From Cryobacterium algoricola (GTDB taxonomy: Bacteria; Actinomycetota; Actinomycetes; Actinomycetales; Microbacteriaceae), in assembly GCF_004402485.1 (NCBI RefSeq), contig NZ_SOFG01000011.1, positions 620,001-684,000 on the forward strand: 64,000 bases of DNA, written 5' to 3'. Shown piece after piece: positions 16,370 to 25,068 of the stretch (within the stretch, counting starts at the first letter, position 1; every line of letters starts with the position of its first letter). The translations under genes were made by a program, and so were the position numbers. The notes below the pieces were generated by a model. It was not told the DNA's origin, ran no database searches, and saw only the letters and a program-made list of their open reading frames with translations.

Positions 16370-17752
16370 CTACTCGGCTTCGCCGCGACCGGCGGCGGTG
16401 TTGAGGTGCGACTGGGAGTCGCGCACGAGGGACAACGGTCCGCCGACGCTGTAATAGCGCTGGCCGGCGACGAGCAGGTCCTCTGCCGGGAACTTGGTGA
16501 TCACCTGGCACCCGGTGGCGGTGACGACGACTTCTTCCTCGATGCGGGCCGCCCCGATGCCGTCGGCGGACGGCCAGTAGGTCTCGAGGGCGAAGACCAT
16601 GCCCTCCACGAGCACTTCGGGGTGGTCGAGGGAGACAAGCCGGGAGAAGATCGGCTTCTCCCAGATAGAGAGGCCGACGCCGTGGCCGTACTGCAACGCG
16701 AAGGCGGCCTCTTCGTCGGGGAAACCGAATTCCTGGGCGGTCGGCCAGACCTTGACGATGTCGGCGGTGGTGGCCCCCGGGCGCACGAGCGCGATCGCCC
16801 TGTCCATGTACTGGCGGGCGATCTTGTAGGCGTCGTGCTGCGCCCGGCTCGCCGACCCGACCGCGAAGGTGCGGTAGTAGCAGGTGCGGTAGCCCTGGTA
16901 GCTGTGCAGGATGTCGAAGAAGGCGGGGTCGCCCGGCCGGATCAGCCGGTCGGAGAAGACGTGCGGGTGCGGGGAGCAGCGCTCGCCCGAGATGGCGTTC
17001 ACGCCCTCGACGTACTCGGACCCGAGGTCGTAGAGCACCTTGGACACGAGACCGACGGCCTCGTTCTCGCGCACGCCCGGCCGCAGGAATTCATAGAGGG
17101 ATTCGTACGCGGCATCCACCATCGACGCGGCCTGCGTGAGCAGCGCGATCTCGTCTCCGGTCTTGACCGCCCGGGCGTTGAGGAACACCTGCTGGCCGTC
17201 GACGACCCGGATCCCCTCCTTCTGCAGGGCCATCAGGATGGGCAGCTCGATGACGTCGACGCCGAGCGGCTCGTTCTGCAGGCCGAACTTCTCCAGTTCG
17301 CGCTTGATTTTCTTGGCGACGCCCTCTGCGATCCCCGCGTCGGGGTGGAAGGCCCCACGGAGGGTGGAGATGCCGGCCCTGGCGCCGTTCTCGGCCCGCG
17401 GCCTGACGGCGCCGTGGTGCGGGGCGTGCGGGTCGGCATCCGCCTCGGCCGTCGTGGTCTGCAGCCAGGGGTTGTAGAGCTGGTGGTGCTTGGCCGCGGA
17501 ACCGAAGTCCCAGACGATCGGGTCGCTATGCCGGGTGAGCAGCGAGAAGCGGATCAGCTTGTCCATGGCCCAGGTGCCGATGTGCGTCGACGACATGTAG
17601 CGGATGTTGGAGAAGTCGAAGGCGAGCACGGCCCCGAGGTCGGAGGTGGCCAGCTCGCGCCGGAGCTTGGCGAGCCTGTCTGTGCGGAGGCGATCGAACT
17701 GGATGCGTTCCTCCCAGTCGACGGCGTTGGTTCCGAAAGTGGCTGTGGTCAC
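16370..17752 (-). CDS. M24 (pita-bread fold) protein, Xaa-Pro peptidase/creatinase family
   Basis: A 460-residue protein with an N-terminal creatinase-like domain (LAFDFSNIRYMSSTHIGTW) and a C-terminal M24 fold. Of the five metal ligands of M24 aminopeptidases, the first Asp (FFDILHSYQGY), the His (YGHGVGL), Glu (ALETYW) and Glu (IEEEVVV) are present. The second Asp of the usual SDxTRTF is Cys (TCYYRTF). This suggests altered metal binding, or a metal-independent hydrolase like creatinase or a lyase. Setting inside a dehydrogenase operon argues for small-molecule rather than peptide chemistry. The DMSP lyase DddP is in the same superfamily but its extra Asp pattern is not seen. Confidence 0.8.
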   Translation of the reverse strand: MTTATFGTNAVDWEERIQFDRLRTDRLAKLRRELATSDLGAVLAFDFSNIRYMSSTHIGTWAMDKLIRFSLLTRHSDPIVWDFGSAAKHHQLYNPWLQTTTAEADADPHAPHHGAVRPRAENGARAGISTLRGAFHPDAGIAEGVAKKIKRELEKFGLQNEPLGVDVIELPILMALQKEGIRVVDGQQVFLNARAVKTGDEIALLTQAASMVDAAYESLYEFLRPGVRENEAVGLVSKVLYDLGSEYVEGVNAISGERCSPHPHVFSDRLIRPGDPAFFDILHSYQGYRTCYYRTFAVGSASRAQHDAYKIARQYMDRAIALVRPGATTADIVKVWPTAQEFGFPDEEAAFALQYGHGVGLSIWEKPIFSRLVSLDHPEVLVEGMVFALETYWPSADGIGAARIEEEVVVTATGCQVITKFPAEDLLVAGQRYYSVGGPLSLVRDSQSHLNTAAGRGEAE

Positions 17753-17811
17753 GGTCGTGTCATTCCTTTGCTGAGTGTCGTGCAGGATGTCGGTGGGGCG
17801 GGCTGTGCGGA

Positions 17812-18591
17812 TCAGACGAGGATCATGCCGCCCTCGATGGGGATGACCTGACCCGTGATGTAGTCGGAATCGCTCGCCGCGAGGAACACCGCGGTGGGCA
17901 CGATGTCTTCGGGCACGGCGGGCCGTCCCAGCAGGATGTCGCCGGCCATCGAGTCGAAGCCGGAGTCACCGGCGCCCATCTCGGCGAGTTCGGCGTCGAG
18001 TTTCGTCCAGAGCGGCGTGGCGACGACGCCCGACGCGAACGCGTTGACGGTGATGCCCTCGGGGGCCAGGGCACGTGCCGCAGCCTGGGTGAGGGAGATC
18101 ACGGCCGCCTTGGCCGCGCTGTACGGTGCGAAGTTGGGGAAGCCGGTCCGGCCGGCGATCGACGCGGTGTTGATCACCTTGCCGGTCCCGCCCTGGGCGA
18201 TGTACTGCTTCGCGGCCTCCTGCGTTCCGATCAGCACGCCGAGTGCGTTGACCTTCATCACGGTCTCGAAGTTCCGTTCGGTGATGTCGAGGAACCGCAT
18301 CGGCGAGTTCATGCCGGCGTTGTTGAAGTAGACGTCGAGGCGGCCGAAACGGGCGACGGTCGACTCGATGGCGGACCGTACCGCCGCGCGGTCGGTGACG
18401 TCCGCCTGAACTGCCGCCGCCGCGCCGCCACCGGCGACGATGTCGTCCGCGATTCGCTGGCCTGCCGCCAGGTCGAGGTCGGCGATCATCACGTTGGCGC
18501 CTTCGGCGGCCAGGCCCCTGGCGATGGCGGCTCCGATTCCGGATGCGCCCCCGGTGACCACGACGGTCTTTTCGGCGAGTCGAGTGCCCAC
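17812..18591 (-). CDS. Short-chain dehydrogenase/reductase
   Basis: A 259-residue classical SDR. The TGxxxGIG cofactor loop is VVTGGASGIGAAIARGL, NNAG is at FNNAGMNS, and the catalytic Ser-Tyr-Lys are in NTASIAGRTGFPNFAPYSAAKAAV. The C-terminal PEDIVPTAVFLAASDSDYITGQVIPIEGG is standard. First gene of the minus-strand operon running to 13174. The dyad at 18660-18680 lies about 70 nt upstream of its start. Substrate probably an alcohol or sugar-derived polyol. Confidence 0.9.
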   Translation of the reverse strand: MGTRLAEKTVVVTGGASGIGAAIARGLAAEGANVMIADLDLAAGQRIADDIVAGGGAAAAVQADVTDRAAVRSAIESTVARFGRLDVYFNNAGMNSPMRFLDITERNFETVMKVNALGVLIGTQEAAKQYIAQGGTGKVINTASIAGRTGFPNFAPYSAAKAAVISLTQAAARALAPEGITVNAFASGVVATPLWTKLDAELAEMGAGDSGFDSMAGDILLGRPAVPEDIVPTAVFLAASDSDYITGQVIPIEGGMILV

Positions 18592-18659
18592 GTGTTCTGC
18601 TCCTTTGCAGTACGAAGTCTGGTGTCCGGCCGGGGCCGGGGTCTCGCAGTAATACTATT

Positions 18660-18680
18660 TTGTACAGTCTCACTGCACAA
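18660..18680. promoter_or_regulatory. 21-nt 9-3-9 dyad operator, copy 1
   Basis: The arms TTGTACAGT and ACTGCACAA are separated by CTC, with one mismatch between arms. It lies in the divergent SDR/ALDH promoter, nearer the SDR. Sites with the same 9-3-9 layout occur at 18777-18797 and 26295-26315. Confidence 0.55.
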
Positions 18681-18776
18681 GGTGTTGCTTGACATTCAAC
18701 TCAGCGGGGTTGTGCTTGTCAAGCGGATGCTGCGATCGCGAGGGAATCACGTTGAGCCGGCCGATATCTCGCGGTA

Positions 18777-18797
18777 GTGTTCACTGAAACTGTACAC
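18777..18797. promoter_or_regulatory. 21-nt 9-3-9 dyad operator, copy 2
   Basis: The arms GTGTTCACT and ACTGTACAC are separated by GAA, with two mismatches between arms. It lies about 90 nt upstream of the aldehyde dehydrogenase start. The rest of the 296-nt interval 18592-18887 shows no gene. Confidence 0.5.
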
Positions 18798-18887
18798 AGC
18801 GACCGGGTGTGCCTCGGGCTGGAGCGAAGAAGCCCCGGTCCGACACGGCGGCCTGTACCGAATTCCGTTCGAATCGAGGAAGATCCA

Positions 18888-20264
18888 ATGGCCATCGCAA
18901 CCGTCAATCCCACCACGGGAATCACCGAGCGGAGCTTCGAGCCCCATTCGCCAGAACACGTCGAGCGGGCCCTGGCCCGGGCGGAGGACGCTGTCTCCGC
19001 CCTGCGCTCCACCGACTTCGCCACGCGGGCGGCCTGGATGGTCCGGTCGGCCGAGATCCTCGAGTCAGAGGTGGAGGCGGTCGCGGTCGTGCTGACGACG
19101 GAGATGGGCAAGACCCTGCGGTCGGCACGCGCCGAAGTGCAGAAGTGCGCGAAGAACATGCGTTTCTACGCCGAGCACGCCGAATCGTTCCTCGCCGACG
19201 AGCCGCTGGCCGATCCGTCGACGGTCGGCGCGAGCTCGGCCTTCGCCCGCTACGAACCGCTCGGCGTCGTCCTGGCGGTCATGCCATGGAACTACCCGCT
19301 GTGGCAGGTGATCCGGTTCGCCGCACCGGCCCTGATGGCCGGCAACGTCGGCGTGCTCAAGCATGCCTCCAACGTGCCGCAGTCGGCACTGTACCTCGAC
19401 ACCCTGTTCACCAGGGGCGGGTTCCCGGCCGGCGCGTTTTCCACCCTGCTGATCGACGCATCGGCCGTCGCCGCGGTGATCGCGGATCCGCGCGTCAAGG
19501 CCGTCACCCTGACCGGCTCAGAGCCGGCCGGCCGCTCGGTCGCCCGAACCGCGGGCGAGAGCATCAAGAAAGCCGTGCTCGAGCTCGGCGGTTCCGACCC
19601 GTTCGTCGTGATGCCGAGCGCGGACATCGACGCCGCCGCTGCCGTGGCCACGACCTCCCGCACCGGAAACAGCGGACAATCCTGCATCGCCGCGAAAAGG
19701 TTCATCGTGCACGCCGACGTCTTCGACGAATTCGTGGCCGCATTCAGCGAGCGGATGCGCGCCCTGCGGGTCGGCGATCCGCTTCTCGATTCCACCGACG
19801 TCGGCCCGCTCGCCACCCGCAGCGGCAGGGACGAGCTGGCGGAACTCGTCGACGACGCCGTCGCCCACGGTGCGACGTCCGTCGTCGGAGGCACCACACC
19901 GGACGGGCCGGGCTGGTTCTACCCGCCGACGGTGCTCACCGGGATCACCGGGAGCATGCGGCTCCACCAGGAGGAGGCCTTCGGACCCGTCGCATCCGTC
20001 TACCGGGTGTCGTCGGCGAGCGAGGCGATCGCCCTGGCCAACGGGACGAGGTTCGGCCTCAGCTCGGCGGTGTGGAGCGCCGACCCTGCCGAGCAGGACC
20101 GGTTCTCGCGGGAACTCGACGCCGGAGCCGTCTTCATCAACGGCATGACCGTGTCCTACCCGGAACTCCCCTTCGGCGGGATCAAGGACTCCGGCTATGG
20201 ACGAGAATTGGCCGCGGCCGGGATCCGGGAATTCTGCAACCTCAAGACGATCTGGAAGGCGTGA
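18888..20264 (+). CDS. NAD(P)-dependent aldehyde dehydrogenase, succinate-semialdehyde type
   Basis: A 458-residue aldehyde dehydrogenase. The catalytic Cys is in NSGQSCIAAKRF and the general-base Glu in LELGGSDPF. The motifs VMPWNYPLWQVIRFAAPALMAGN and EEAFGPVASVY are typical of the succinate-semialdehyde dehydrogenase-like subgroup. ATG 18888 with GAGGA upstream was chosen over an earlier in-frame start. It is divergent from the SDR operon and followed after 4 nt by a beta-hydroxyacid dehydrogenase gene. It would oxidise the aldehyde made by the dehydrogenases of this block. Confidence 0.9.
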   Translation: MAIATVNPTTGITERSFEPHSPEHVERALARAEDAVSALRSTDFATRAAWMVRSAEILESEVEAVAVVLTTEMGKTLRSARAEVQKCAKNMRFYAEHAESFLADEPLADPSTVGASSAFARYEPLGVVLAVMPWNYPLWQVIRFAAPALMAGNVGVLKHASNVPQSALYLDTLFTRGGFPAGAFSTLLIDASAVAAVIADPRVKAVTLTGSEPAGRSVARTAGESIKKAVLELGGSDPFVVMPSADIDAAAAVATTSRTGNSGQSCIAAKRFIVHADVFDEFVAAFSERMRALRVGDPLLDSTDVGPLATRSGRDELAELVDDAVAHGATSVVGGTTPDGPGWFYPPTVLTGITGSMRLHQEEAFGPVASVYRVSSASEAIALANGTRFGLSSAVWSADPAEQDRFSRELDAGAVFINGMTVSYPELPFGGIKDSGYGRELAAAGIREFCNLKTIWKA

Positions 20265-20268
20265 GCGC

Positions 20269-21147
20269 ATGTCGGACATCAGCTTCATCGGCCTCGGCGA
20301 AATGGGCTCTGCCCTGGCGGGCCGCCTCCTCGAGACCGGTCATTCGGTGCGGGTCTGGAACCGGTCACCCGGTGCTGCGGACGCCCTCGTCGCATCCGGC
20401 GCCACCCGGGCGGCCTCCATCGCCGACGCCCTCGGCGTCGGAACCGTGATCTCCATGCTCGCCAATGACGAGGCCGCCGAGGCCGTCTTCAGCGCGGAGT
20501 CCCTCGCGGGCGTACCGGCCGGCACCCTGCACATCAACTGCGCCACCCTCAGCGTCGACGCCACGGACCGGCTGGCCGAGCGGCACGCCCTCGCCGGAGT
20601 GGAGTATGTGGCCGCTCCGGTGCTCGGCCGGTCCAACGTGGCGGCGGCCGGGAAACTCAACGTGATCGCTGCGGGAACGAAGAGCGCCACCGCCAGGGCG
20701 CAGCCCTGGCTCGATGCGATCGGCAAGCGCACCTGGGTCGTCGGGGAGCGACCGAGCACGGCGAGCCTGGTCAAGATCGGGGCGAACTACACCCTCATCC
20801 ACGCCCTCCAGGCCCTCGCAGAATCGCTGACCCTGGTCGAACACGGTGGCGTCGATGGCCTGACCTTCGTCGAGATCCTGACGGATGCCGCGTTCACGGG
20901 CAGCGTCTACACGGGCTACGGCAGCCTGATCGCCCGCAAGGCATACAGTCCGCCCGGTTTCACCGTCGGGCTCGGCCTCAAGGACCTGTCCCTCGCGGAA
21001 CGGGCCGCTGCCGACAGCGGCGTCGTGCTCTCGACGGCGCCCGTCCTGCGCGACATGTTCGAGCGTGCGCTCGCCGATCCCGACCTCGCACCGCTCGACT
21101 GGTCGGCCATCGCCGAGATCACGCGAGGGCTCAGCGCCTCGGACTGA
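20269..21147 (+). CDS. NAD(P)-binding beta-hydroxyacid dehydrogenase (3-hydroxyisobutyrate dehydrogenase family)
   Basis: A 292-residue protein. The Rossmann start FIGLGEMGSALAGRLLETGHSVRVWNRSP is the family signature. THINCATLSV-like HINCATLSVDATDRLAE matches the substrate-binding segment, and SLVKIGANYTLIHALQALAESLTL holds the catalytic Lys (VKIG) and Asn. It follows the aldehyde dehydrogenase at 4 nt spacing in one transcription unit. Reactions in the family include 3-hydroxyisobutyrate, tartronate semialdehyde and imine reduction; GxGxMG with the NR in VWNRSP suggests NADP. Confidence 0.88.
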   Translation: MSDISFIGLGEMGSALAGRLLETGHSVRVWNRSPGAADALVASGATRAASIADALGVGTVISMLANDEAAEAVFSAESLAGVPAGTLHINCATLSVDATDRLAERHALAGVEYVAAPVLGRSNVAAAGKLNVIAAGTKSATARAQPWLDAIGKRTWVVGERPSTASLVKIGANYTLIHALQALAESLTLVEHGGVDGLTFVEILTDAAFTGSVYTGYGSLIARKAYSPPGFTVGLGLKDLSLAERAAADSGVVLSTAPVLRDMFERALADPDLAPLDWSAIAEITRGLSASD

Positions 21148-21164
21148 TGCCTCTCTGGCACGAC

Positions 21165-21197
21165 GAACCGCCGGGCACGATTCGTGCCCGGCGGTTC
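21165..21197. terminator. Bidirectional hairpin between convergent genes
   Basis: Arms of 15 bp (GAACCGCCGGGCACG at 21165-21179 and its complement at 21183-21197) with a 3-nt loop lie between the hydroxyacid dehydrogenase and the convergent ABC gene. Confidence 0.75.
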
Positions 21198-21226
21198 TGC
21201 GTCCCAGGGACCAGGGCCCCTGCGGC

Positions 21227-23773
21227 CTACCTCAGCGCGAAGGACGTCTTCCTGCGCTTGTTGTTGCGTCGTGCGACCGAGTAGACGATCGCCGCCACCA
21301 GGATGAGCAGCCCCTGGAACAGGTACTGCCACATCTGGGACAGCCCGAGGAACGACGTCGCATTGAGCACCTGGACAAGCAGGATGGAACCGAGGAGCGT
21401 GCCGATGAAGGTACCCCGGCCGCCGAGCAGGCTCGTTCCGCCGAGCACGACCGCGGTGATGCTCGTGAGCGTGTACCCGACGCCCTGGGCCGGGTCGCCA
21501 ACCCCGATCTGCGCCATCAGCATCACGGCCCCGACGAACGCGAACAGGGAGGTCGCCACGTAGGCGAGCACGACGGTCCGGTTGATGTTGATGCCGTTCC
21601 TGCGCGCCGATTCCTCATTGGACCCCGTCGCTCGCAGCCGCCAGCCCCAGCGTCGCTTCTTCAGGCAGTACTCGGTCACGAGGGTCGCGGCGACCAGCAC
21701 GATGAAGGCAACGGGAACCGGCCCGAGCTGCGACCCGATGATTCCGGTCACCGTCGAGTTGATGTACCCGTCCGGGGAACTCCTGAGCAGGAAGCTGAAT
21801 CCCTGCAACGCGATGTACACGGTCAGGGTGGCGGCGATGGGGGTGAACCGGGCGAACCTGATCAACGATCCGTTGACCACGCCGACGACCGCCGCCACGA
21901 CGATCATCAGCACGACGCCGAGGACGATCATCAGCACGGACTTGTCATCGTTGATGAAGAACGACCCGATCACCACGAGGAACCCGGCCAGGGGCCCGAC
22001 GGAGAGATCGATGCCGCCGATCAGGAGCGAAATGGTCTGACCGAGGGCGATGAAGCCCAGGGCTGTGACGAGGGTGAGTACAGAGTAGATATTGAAGTCG
22101 GAAAGATAGCGGGCGTTCTGGCTGAACAGGAACGACCCGAGCAGGGCGATGACACCGACCAGGAGCACCGCGGGCGCATAGTCGCCCTGCAGGAAACGAC
22201 GAAGCCCGGAGTGCTTCGAGGCCTCGGCATCCGCGACGACAGACACGGATCGGGTCGTCGAGCGGACGGCGGCGTGGATCATGCGTTCTTCGCTGATCGC
22301 AGCACCCTGGAGCACCTCGAGAGCGTGCCCCCGCGACATCACGATGACCTGGTCGCACAGACCCTCGAGCTCCTTGGCGTCTGAGGACGCGACCACGACG
22401 GGGATGCCGGAGGCCGAGACCTCGCGCAGGATCCGGTAGATCTCCGCCCGGGCACCCACATCGACGCCCTGTGTGGGCTCATCGGCCACGACCAGCAACG
22501 GCTCGGAGAGCAGCGCCCGCGCGAGGACCACCTTCTGCTGGTTGCCGCCGGACAGGGAGGAGACGACCGAATCCATCGACGCGGCCTTCACCGCGAGCGA
22601 ACCGAGCGTCTCGGCGACGGTGCCCAGCTCGCGCTTGCGGCTGAGCAGTGGGCCTCGTTTGAACTTCGCCAGCGCAGAGACGGCGGCATTCTCGCGCACC
22701 GAGAGGGACATCAGGAGGCCCTCGCGGTGCCGGTCGGCGGGCATGTATGCCGCCTCCTGGAGGAGTTGCCGGGAGTTCAGGGTCGTGCCTGCGATGGCGA
22801 CCGTTCCCGTGAAGTAGTCGAGACCGGCGAGGGCGCGCATCAATTCGCTCTGGCCGTTTCCGACGACCCCGGCGATGCCGATGATCTCGCCAGGACGAGC
22901 GCTGATCGAGATGTTCGCGAATCCAGAGCCGCTCAGCCCGTTGATCGAGAAGTTCGCCTCGTCGTCCGGCGAGCTGATGTGTTTGGGCGGGAACGTCGAT
23001 TCGAGCTTGCGTCCCACGATCATCGCGAGCAGTTCGTCATCCGTGATGTCGACCACCCGTGCACTGCCCCGCACGCGGCCGTCCCGCAGCACGGTCACTT
23101 TGTCCGCGAGTTCGCGGACTTCGGCCAGGCGGTGGGTGATGTAGACCACGGCCGTTCCATTCGACACGGACCGGCGCACACGTTCGAACAGGAGGTCGAC
23201 GGATGCCTGGCCGAGGGGCGCGGTCGGTTCGTCGAGGATGAGGAGTTTCGGCTTGAGGGCAAGGGCCTTGGCGATCTCGAGGAGGTGCTTCTGGGCGACG
23301 GACAGGAGTTCCACGCGATCCTGAAGGTGCACGCTCAGGCCGGCGTCGGCGAGCAGCGCCGTCGCGGTGGCTTCCAGCGACGTGCCGGACGAGAGGACCT
23401 CGGCGGGCAGTGCGACCTGCAGATTCTCCAGTACGGTCATGTCCGGGAGCACTGCGGGATGCTGGTGGACGATCGCGATTCCGAGCTGCACGGCGATGGC
23501 CGGTGTCAGCACGCCGATCGGGGTGCCCTCGAAGGTGATGCTGCCCCCATCGGGCTGCGCAGTACCCGAAGCCACGTTCATCAGCGTCGACTTGCCCGCG
23601 CCGTTCTCACCGAGGATGGCGTGGACTTCGCCCGGCAGGATCTCGACGGAAACGTCCGAGAGGGCCGCGACGCCGGAGTAGAGCTTCGAGATGTTGGACA
23701 TCACGAGGGTTGCGGGGGCGGCGGGCTCGACCTTGTCCGGCGTCGTCACGTCGACGGTGTCCTGGTTGTTCAC
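21227..23773 (-). CDS. Sugar-type ABC transporter: duplicated ATPase fused to a permease
   Basis: An 848-residue fusion. The first nucleotide-binding domain (about 25-250) has ILGENGAGKSTLMN; the second (about 270-500) has the degenerate GVVGNGQSELMRALAG and the signature LSGGNQQKVVLARALL with VVADEPTQGVDVG, as in RbsA/MglA-type ATPases. From about residue 545 the protein continues into an RbsC-type permease with about eight hydrophobic segments (DLSVGPLAGFLVVIGSFF, GGTSLLGGRGTFIGTLLGSILL). The GTG at 23773 was chosen because AGGAAAAGG precedes it. It probably pairs with the separate permease at 25069 and the lipoprotein at 23871 to import a sugar-like substrate. Confidence 0.9.
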   Translation of the reverse strand: MNNQDTVDVTTPDKVEPAAPATLVMSNISKLYSGVAALSDVSVEILPGEVHAILGENGAGKSTLMNVASGTAQPDGGSITFEGTPIGVLTPAIAVQLGIAIVHQHPAVLPDMTVLENLQVALPAEVLSSGTSLEATATALLADAGLSVHLQDRVELLSVAQKHLLEIAKALALKPKLLILDEPTAPLGQASVDLLFERVRRSVSNGTAVVYITHRLAEVRELADKVTVLRDGRVRGSARVVDITDDELLAMIVGRKLESTFPPKHISSPDDEANFSINGLSGSGFANISISARPGEIIGIAGVVGNGQSELMRALAGLDYFTGTVAIAGTTLNSRQLLQEAAYMPADRHREGLLMSLSVRENAAVSALAKFKRGPLLSRKRELGTVAETLGSLAVKAASMDSVVSSLSGGNQQKVVLARALLSEPLLVVADEPTQGVDVGARAEIYRILREVSASGIPVVVASSDAKELEGLCDQVIVMSRGHALEVLQGAAISEERMIHAAVRSTTRSVSVVADAEASKHSGLRRFLQGDYAPAVLLVGVIALLGSFLFSQNARYLSDFNIYSVLTLVTALGFIALGQTISLLIGGIDLSVGPLAGFLVVIGSFFINDDKSVLMIVLGVVLMIVVAAVVGVVNGSLIRFARFTPIAATLTVYIALQGFSFLLRSSPDGYINSTVTGIIGSQLGPVPVAFIVLVAATLVTEYCLKKRRWGWRLRATGSNEESARRNGININRTVVLAYVATSLFAFVGAVMLMAQIGVGDPAQGVGYTLTSITAVVLGGTSLLGGRGTFIGTLLGSILLVQVLNATSFLGLSQMWQYLFQGLLILVAAIVYSVARRNNKRRKTSFALR

Positions 23774-23870
23774 AGTTTGACCTTTTCCTGTCTGTGCAAT
23801 GTGGGGAAACGAACCAGCCGCCGGGTCGGTCGCGACAGTCGCGACCGACCCGACGGCGGCACCGGTTGGC

Positions 23871-24983
23871 CTACTTCTTGAGCAGGGCCGCCTGGTCCTC
23901 AGGCGACATCTTCGCCGAGAGGTAGATGTCACCGGGCAGGTCCTTCTTGCACTGCACCGTGCTCGGCTTTCCGCTCACGGAGTCTTCGAAGGCCGGGGCC
24001 TTGAAGACCGTGTCGGTCGGGAGCACGCCGCCGGTCGCCTTCGCGACCGCGTAGTCGACGGCGAGGCGCACGTTGTCGTTTCCGGTGGCGACCGTCATCA
24101 GCTTGAAGTCCGGGTTGGTCGCGCTGTTGTCCGCGTAGAAGCACCCGAGGGAGTTTCCGTCAGAGGTGACGATGGCCGGAACGGACCGTCCGCTCTTCGC
24201 GAAGGCCGGGAGGGCCCCCACGAGCGAAGGACCGAAGTCGGAGACGATGGCATCGATCTTCGGGTACTTCGCGATGTCCGCGGTGAGCACCTGCTGGGTG
24301 AGCGCCGGGTCCCAGTTCGTGACCTCGGGCGTCTCACCGATGAAGACGTACTTCGAGTCGGTGATGACCGTCTTCATGCCCTTCAGCTCGTCGACCGCCT
24401 GGCTGTTGCCCTTCGGGCCGCTGATGAAGAGGATGTTGCCGCCGTCGGGAAGGTTGGTCTTGAGCCAATTGCCCCAGTTCTTGCCGTCGGTCACGAAGTC
24501 CGCGCCGATCCAGGCGTCGTAGTCCACTCCGTCCTTGCCGCCCGGGTCGACCCGGTAGGGAACGGTCACGACGCCCGCTTTGTACGCGCTGCGCAGGGCC
24601 GGCAGCATCGCCTGGCCGGCGTCCGGGAAGACGACGAGCGCGTTGACGCCCTTGGCGACCATGCCCTGGATGTCCGAGATGGCCTTCTGGGTGTCGCCCT
24701 GGCCGTCGGCGTATTCATAGCTTGTGACGCTCGGGCACAGCTTGGCCTCGTCGGCACCGGCCGCGGTGGTCACGAGGCGCCAGCTGTTTCCGCCGAAGCC
24801 GTCGAGAAGACCGAGGGAGATCTTCTTGGGACCGCACCAGGACGGTGCTCCTGCCACAGAGGTTCCGGCATCCGCCGTCGAGCCGGAGCCCGAGTTGGAT
24901 GACGTTCCGCTGCAACCCGCGAGCGCCAGCGACGCGGCGGCGAGGGACATGACGAGCATTGCGAGACTCTTGGGACGTTTCAT
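23871..24983 (-). CDS. ABC transporter substrate-binding lipoprotein, sugar-type
   Basis: A 370-residue exported lipoprotein. The signal peptide ends in the lipobox LALAGC; a Ser/Gly/Thr linker follows. The mature part is a type I periplasmic fold: KISLGLLDGFGGNSWRLVTTAAGADEA, VAKGVNALVVFPDAGQAMLPALRSA, FISGPKGNSQAVDELKGMKTVI, and IDAIVSDFGPSLVGALPAFAKSG. ATG 24983 has GGAGGAAAG upstream. It lies between the permease and the ATPase-permease fusion on the same strand. The ligand cannot be told from sequence. Confidence 0.9.
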   Translation of the reverse strand: MKRPKSLAMLVMSLAAASLALAGCSGTSSNSGSGSTADAGTSVAGAPSWCGPKKISLGLLDGFGGNSWRLVTTAAGADEAKLCPSVTSYEYADGQGDTQKAISDIQGMVAKGVNALVVFPDAGQAMLPALRSAYKAGVVTVPYRVDPGGKDGVDYDAWIGADFVTDGKNWGNWLKTNLPDGGNILFISGPKGNSQAVDELKGMKTVITDSKYVFIGETPEVTNWDPALTQQVLTADIAKYPKIDAIVSDFGPSLVGALPAFAKSGRSVPAIVTSDGNSLGCFYADNSATNPDFKLMTVATGNDNVRLAVDYAVAKATGGVLPTDTVFKAPAFEDSVSGKPSTVQCKKDLPGDIYLSAKMSPEDQAALLKK

Positions 24984-25068
24984 GTTTACTTTCCTCCATT
25001 GTGAGAGCGACGCCTCTGTCGCACTATTTCGACCGCTCCGTCGAAAACCTTGTCCCCGGTGTGTTGCG

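Noticed and set aside
16370..17752. Assignment as DMSP lyase DddP
   Set aside because: Same superfamily and similar length, but the additional Asp ligand pattern of DddP is not seen.
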